18,538 nucleotides of DNA from DTU078 sp002397345 (GTDB lineage: Bacteria > Bacillota > Clostridia > Oscillospirales > CAG-272). Of this stretch, positions 15,795 through 18,538 are shown in pieces. The position numbers were made by a program, and so were the translations under genes. The notes below the pieces were generated by a model, which worked only from the letters and a program-made list of their open reading frames with translations, did not search any database and was not told where the DNA came from. The stretch covers positions 1 to 18,538 of the forward strand of contig CALLYE010000166.1 of the NCBI GenBank assembly GCA_937875545.1. The letters run 5' to 3'. Position 1 is the first letter of the stretch, and every line of letters starts with the position of its first letter.

Positions 15795-15827
15795 TGTCAC
15801 AAATCGCTGTCCTAAATCGTTTATATA
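15795..15827 (+). promoter_or_regulatory. Candidate ECF sigma-dependent promoter
   Basis: TGTCAC (15795-15800) is followed by a 17-base spacer and CGTTTATATA (15818-15827). Neither half resembles SigA elements, but a TGTCAC-type -35 and a CGT-containing -10 are usual for ECF factors of Gram-positive bacteria. It stands 47 bases before the first secreted-protein gene. I infer that the sigma factor encoded at 14524 uses it. Confidence 0.5.
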
Positions 15828-15873
15828 GCAGAAGGATTAAAGATTCTAAAAAACAAGAAAGGAAGGTGATTCT

Positions 15874-16308
15874 ATGATTGCGCAGAAGAAAAAATGGATG
15901 TCGGTGTTGTTAATGGTAATGGTAATACTAACATCAGGCATAACAGTGTACGCAGCTCCAAATCCACCGGAAACACAAGCGAAAGTTCAACCCTACTGGT
16001 CGAATACTTTTGATATGTCTGTATGGCTATCAATTGATGACGGAAAAGCGATGTTTGATGCATCTGTTACGGGATATTCAGGGGTAACCAAGATTACGGC
16101 AAAAGCTGTTCTCGAACGTATAAACTCTGATGGTTCAACAGTCGAAATTGATCGGTGGGACAATATCAGCTCTGACAGCAGGTTCTTAGACTGGGGTTCT
16201 ACCCGTTATGTCGCTAAAGGTTACACATACCGTCTCACTTTTACAGCTACCGTCTACAAAAACGGCGTAGGCGAGGTGGTGAGTGGCAGCAAGAGCGCCC
16301 AAGCATAA
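15874..16308 (+). CDS. Small secreted beta-rich protein
   Basis: 144 residues, ATG 15874 behind an AGAAAGGAAGGTGAT ribosome binding site. A signal peptide (basic QKKKW, hydrophobic 9-24) likely ends at VYA27, giving a mature protein of about 117 residues. The mature part alternates polar and hydrophobic residues (FDASVTGYSGVTKITAKAVLERI, then YTYRLTFTATVYKNGVGEVVSGS), as in a small Ig-like sandwich found in clostridial secreted proteins. There is no cysteine and no sortase or lipobox anchor, so it should be released. It is first in the unit behind the candidate ECF promoter. Function unknown; a structural envelope protein or secreted signal are possibilities. Confidence 0.75.
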   Translation: MIAQKKKWMSVLLMVMVILTSGITVYAAPNPPETQAKVQPYWSNTFDMSVWLSIDDGKAMFDASVTGYSGVTKITAKAVLERINSDGSTVEIDRWDNISSDSRFLDWGSTRYVAKGYTYRLTFTATVYKNGVGEVVSGSKSAQA

Positions 16309-16354
16309 CAGACCCCTAAAAACAAAAATTACAAAAATTTAAGGAGAACCCAAA

Positions 16355-16843
16355 ATGAAAAAGTTCAACAAAAACATCCTTTCCCTCGTGCTCGCACTTG
16401 TGCTTTTCGCGGTCGTTATCTTCCCGGTCGCGGCGGTGGGTGAATCGGAGGAATCCGTTCATGTGCACGACGAAACCTGCGCTTCCGAAGTTGCGGCGAG
16501 CGAACCCGACGGCGTCGGCGAGGTTGGTGTGAATGATGTTGGGTGTATATTTGGATTTCATGATTTCAAATATTATACTCAATTTCGAGCAGAGGGTACA
16601 TTAGTTTATGACCGAGACGAAACTTATTGTTTTACAGAAAAAGAAAAGTGGACAGTAATAGATAAATGTACAAAATGCGGGAAACTACGTGAATTAGTCG
16701 CACCGGGTGCAATTATATCGCAACCAAAACACAATTTTGTGTATATTAGAACACAAGTTTTAATTGACGGTTTATATAAACGCATTATTTATGAATGCTC
16801 AGTATGTAGTTATCCCCATATTATAGTAGTAGAAAATACATAA
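16355..16843 (+). CDS. Secreted CxxC-containing small protein
   Basis: 162 residues, ATG 16355 with AAGGAGA at about 16341-16347. Signal peptide: KKFNKN, hydrophobic 8-27, probable cleavage near VAA27. The mature part has an acidic stretch with HVHDETC (36-42), then a globular region carrying KCTKCGKL (C105, C108) and ECSVCSYPH (C148, C151), plus Cys64 and Cys92. The two CxxC knuckles could bind a metal ion or form disulfides; neither can be told from sequence. The gene is a mosaic: roughly the first 175 bases are GC-rich like the core genome and the rest is AT-rich. It is 46 bases after the previous secreted gene with no terminator between, so likely in the same operon. Confidence 0.72.
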   Translation: MKKFNKNILSLVLALVLFAVVIFPVAAVGESEESVHVHDETCASEVAASEPDGVGEVGVNDVGCIFGFHDFKYYTQFRAEGTLVYDRDETYCFTEKEKWTVIDKCTKCGKLRELVAPGAIISQPKHNFVYIRTQVLIDGLYKRIIYECSVCSYPHIIVVENT

Positions 16844-16874
16844 CGATTATAAATTCTTATCCATGGCATAACAG

Positions 16875-16914
16875 CAGTGCGTATGTATTGATAATTGTCA
16901 ATACATACGCACTG
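16875..16914. repeat. Perfect 17-bp palindrome before the permease genes
   Basis: CAGTGCGTATGTATTGA (16875-16891) is the exact reverse complement of TCAATACATACGCACTG (16898-16914), with a TAATTG loop. It ends 15 bases before the permease ATG and just before its AAGGAGA site. There is no T-run after it on the plus strand, so it is not a standard terminator. It could be an operator or an mRNA hairpin that controls access to the ribosome binding site. Confidence 0.85.
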
Positions 16915-16929
16915 AAATAAGGAGAATAT

Positions 16930-18291
16930 ATGAACAAATTATCCACCATCATAAATATTTCCCGCAACAAAGGCAGATACATAATATTACTACTTTTATA
17001 TATACCGTTGATTTCTTGCATGTTAAGTTCCTTCAATATATTAACAACATCAGTGTCATACATTGATAGAGTTACAGAAAAATATGGGGGAACATTAAAA
17101 ATAGTCGTATCACCTATAGGATGTGATATAAAAAAAGCTATAAAACAAATAAAAGATGACAAATATATTAAATCAATATATTATCCTGGTGTAGAAACAA
17201 ATTCTAAAAATCTTGACGCCAAATTAAATGTAGAATATGTAGTTGGCAATGAATTTAAAAAAGATGAAATGAAAATTAAACCACCGATTTCTTATATTGG
17301 ACTAAACGTTAATTTAATAAAATATTCTCATGAAAAATTTGAATTTATCGAAGGGAGAATGTACGAAAATGACAGAGAATGTATTATAAATAAAAGTGAT
17401 CTTCCACAGTATGTTTGGGCATCGTTAAAGGTCGGCGATAAAATCCTTTTAACCGGAAGCGGTGAGGACATGGAATTGACTATATCCGGAATTGTAAAAG
17501 GGACAAAACCAATATATTCCGACTCCGCCGGACAGTTATTATACACAACGACTGAAAATATTGTTTCGCTGGCAAAAAGATACCAAAATCCTAATAAAAT
17601 AGTTAAATCAAGCATCCCAGAAAATTTTATGGATAATGATATCATTGATATAAATTTTGCCGACCCAAATAATCCTTTCAATATAAATGAATTGTATTAT
17701 GTAAACGGAAGAGAAGAATACGGTTATAAATGTGTGGTTGAATTAAAAGATTCAAAATTAAACAACGATTTTAAAATCTATCTTATCGAAAATGTTAAAG
17801 AGCCAAAACTTTTTGCAACAAACTTTTATCCTTATGAAGATGAAATGTTAGATATTATCGGCAACACGAATCGTATGTCATTATTATTTTTAATTATCAT
17901 CATCATAATGCTCATCATCACCACAGTCGTCACGAGTATCATGTACCTCTCCAACCGAAAATACGAATTTGCGGTTTTATGTTCAATAGGCATGAGTAAG
18001 CCCAAAATAATGGGTTCGTACATAATAGAAACGCTTGTATTTATGTTCTTTACCTCGCTCTCCGCCATAGTAATTGGGCAATTTTTATTCATATTCGGGT
18101 TATCAAATACTTTAAAAGCGCCATTTGAAGGATTAATCGACACATCTTTGCCGATAGCAAATTTGTTATTCTTCAACGGTATTGCGGTGCTTGCCGGTAT
18201 GAGCATTGTGGTCGTCGTAACCGTGCTTATCTCAATGATATATCTGCTCAGCTTCGAGCCGCTGAAAATATTTAATAAACGCTATTCGTAA
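16930..18291 (+). CDS. FtsX/MacB-type ABC transporter permease
   Basis: 453 residues, ATG 16930 with AAGGAGA at about 16918-16924. One N-terminal membrane helix (17-38) is followed by a large extracellular domain (about 40-315), then three helices at about 316-342, 361-391 and 412-440. NRKYEFAVLCSIGMSKPKIM (about 343-362) is the conserved cytoplasmic coupling segment of FtsX-like permeases. The fold is the MacB/LolE class that drives mechanical work on lipoproteins, peptides or envelope factors through an ATPase partner. That ATPase is not in the window, though it could lie to the right. The gene is strongly AT-rich compared with the core genes. A paralogue follows 14 bases later. Confidence 0.85.
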   Translation: MNKLSTIINISRNKGRYIILLLLYIPLISCMLSSFNILTTSVSYIDRVTEKYGGTLKIVVSPIGCDIKKAIKQIKDDKYIKSIYYPGVETNSKNLDAKLNVEYVVGNEFKKDEMKIKPPISYIGLNVNLIKYSHEKFEFIEGRMYENDRECIINKSDLPQYVWASLKVGDKILLTGSGEDMELTISGIVKGTKPIYSDSAGQLLYTTTENIVSLAKRYQNPNKIVKSSIPENFMDNDIIDINFADPNNPFNINELYYVNGREEYGYKCVVELKDSKLNNDFKIYLIENVKEPKLFATNFYPYEDEMLDIIGNTNRMSLLFLIIIIIMLIITTVVTSIMYLSNRKYEFAVLCSIGMSKPKIMGSYIIETLVFMFFTSLSAIVIGQFLFIFGLSNTLKAPFEGLIDTSLPIANLLFFNGIAVLAGMSIVVVVTVLISMIYLLSFEPLKIFNKRYS

Positions 18292-18305
18292 AAAAGGATG
18301 GCGCT

Positions 18306-18538
18306 ATGAAAAGTACATCACCGATAAAAAACATATTCCGCAATAAAAACAGATATATAATATTATTTTTTCTGTTTCTGTCGCTTGTCACCTGCGTCGT
18401 TATTTCTTCAAACATGATAACGTCCTTATTTACATTTTCGTTCAGAGTTATGGAAAAGTATTGTGGAACGTTAAAAATAAACATAAGGCAACACCGCACA
18501 TTGCCAACAAGAAATAAAGCAAACTCCGCGTTTGCCAA
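18306..18538 (+). CDS. Second FtsX-type permease, cut by the window edge
   Basis: 77 codons are visible from ATG 18306, behind AAAAAAGGATG. The N-terminus is paralogous to the preceding gene: KNIFRNKNRYIILFFLFLSL and VMEKYCGTLKI match NISRNKGRYIILLLLYIPL and VTEKYGGTLKI, with the same helix position. Similarity stops after GTLKI at about 18479, where the next residues (RQHRTLPTRNKANSAFA) do not resemble a permease. The frame stays open to the last base, so this may be normal divergence or the start of an insertion. Confidence 0.7.
   Translation, partial: MKSTSPIKNIFRNKNRYIILFFLFLSLVTCVVISSNMITSLFTFSFRVMEKYCGTLKINIRQHRTLPTRNKANSAFA
18487..18538. repeat. Small inverted and direct repeats at the right edge
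   Basis: GGCAA (18487-18491) pairs with TTGCC (18501-18505), and GCAAAC (18519-18524) pairs with GTTTGC (18530-18535). TTGCCAA occurs directly at 18501-18507 and 18532-18538. They lie exactly where similarity of the second permease to the first breaks off, so they may be the end of a small inserted element. The element is incomplete in the window. Confidence 0.3.

Noticed and set aside
15874..18291. Lactococcin-972-like bacteriocin cluster
   Set aside because: The layout (small secreted protein plus FtsX-like permease) is similar, but the secreted protein lacks the expected Gly/Trp/Tyr-rich mature sequence and no ATPase gene is visible.
1..18538. CRISPR arrays, complete insertion sequences, phage integrase or attachment sites
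   Set aside because: I looked for regularly spaced repeats, transposase or integrase motifs and tRNA-associated direct repeats and found none.

Overview
The window reads as chromosome from an anaerobic Firmicute of the class Clostridia (Oscillospiraceae-like or a related gut lineage). The reasons are strong purine-rich ribosome binding sites, consensus SigA promoters, TTG and GTG starts, a TatD-linked radical SAM gene, a XpaC/TelA pair, a sigma factor with a DUF4367-type anti-sigma gene, and secreted small proteins of clostridial style. The genus cannot be fixed from the sequence. Nearly all genes point right; only one membrane-protein unit points left.

Layout. At 1-120 a perfect-consensus promoter fires leftward out of the window, followed by a leader that looks like an rRNA or tRNA operon leader. 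At 269-4160 a promoter drives a 1261-residue lipoprotein with a glycoside-hydrolase-like TIM barrel. The gap at 4122-4504 holds two hairpins, the N-terminal stub of a sigma-factor gene, and a tiny leftward ORF. At 4505-5418 lies a leftward polytopic membrane protein, divergent from a rightward unit at 5438-7711 that encodes a Gfo/Idh/MocA oxidoreductase translationally coupled to a URO-D-family protein. Next comes a housekeeping run: XpaC-like protein, TelA-like protein, methionyl-tRNA synthetase (metG), TatD nuclease, a GyrI-like effector-binding protein cut by an in-frame amber codon, a TatD-linked radical SAM protein, and orotate phosphoribosyltransferase (pyrE). It closes with a strong terminator at 14389.

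Beyond that terminator composition turns clearly AT-rich. This right-hand block holds an ECF-like sigma factor, its overlapping membrane anti-sigma protein, a candidate sigma-specific promoter, two small secreted proteins (one with two CxxC pairs), a 17-bp perfect palindrome, and two tandem paralogous FtsX/MacB-type permeases, the second cut by the window edge. I read it as an envelope-response or export module of unknown substrate. It is the best candidate here for an undescribed system, but no ATPase or effector function can be shown inside the window.

The left block looks like carbohydrate handling (lipoprotein hydrolase, oxidoreductase, URO-D-like protein), although no transporter is present to confirm this.
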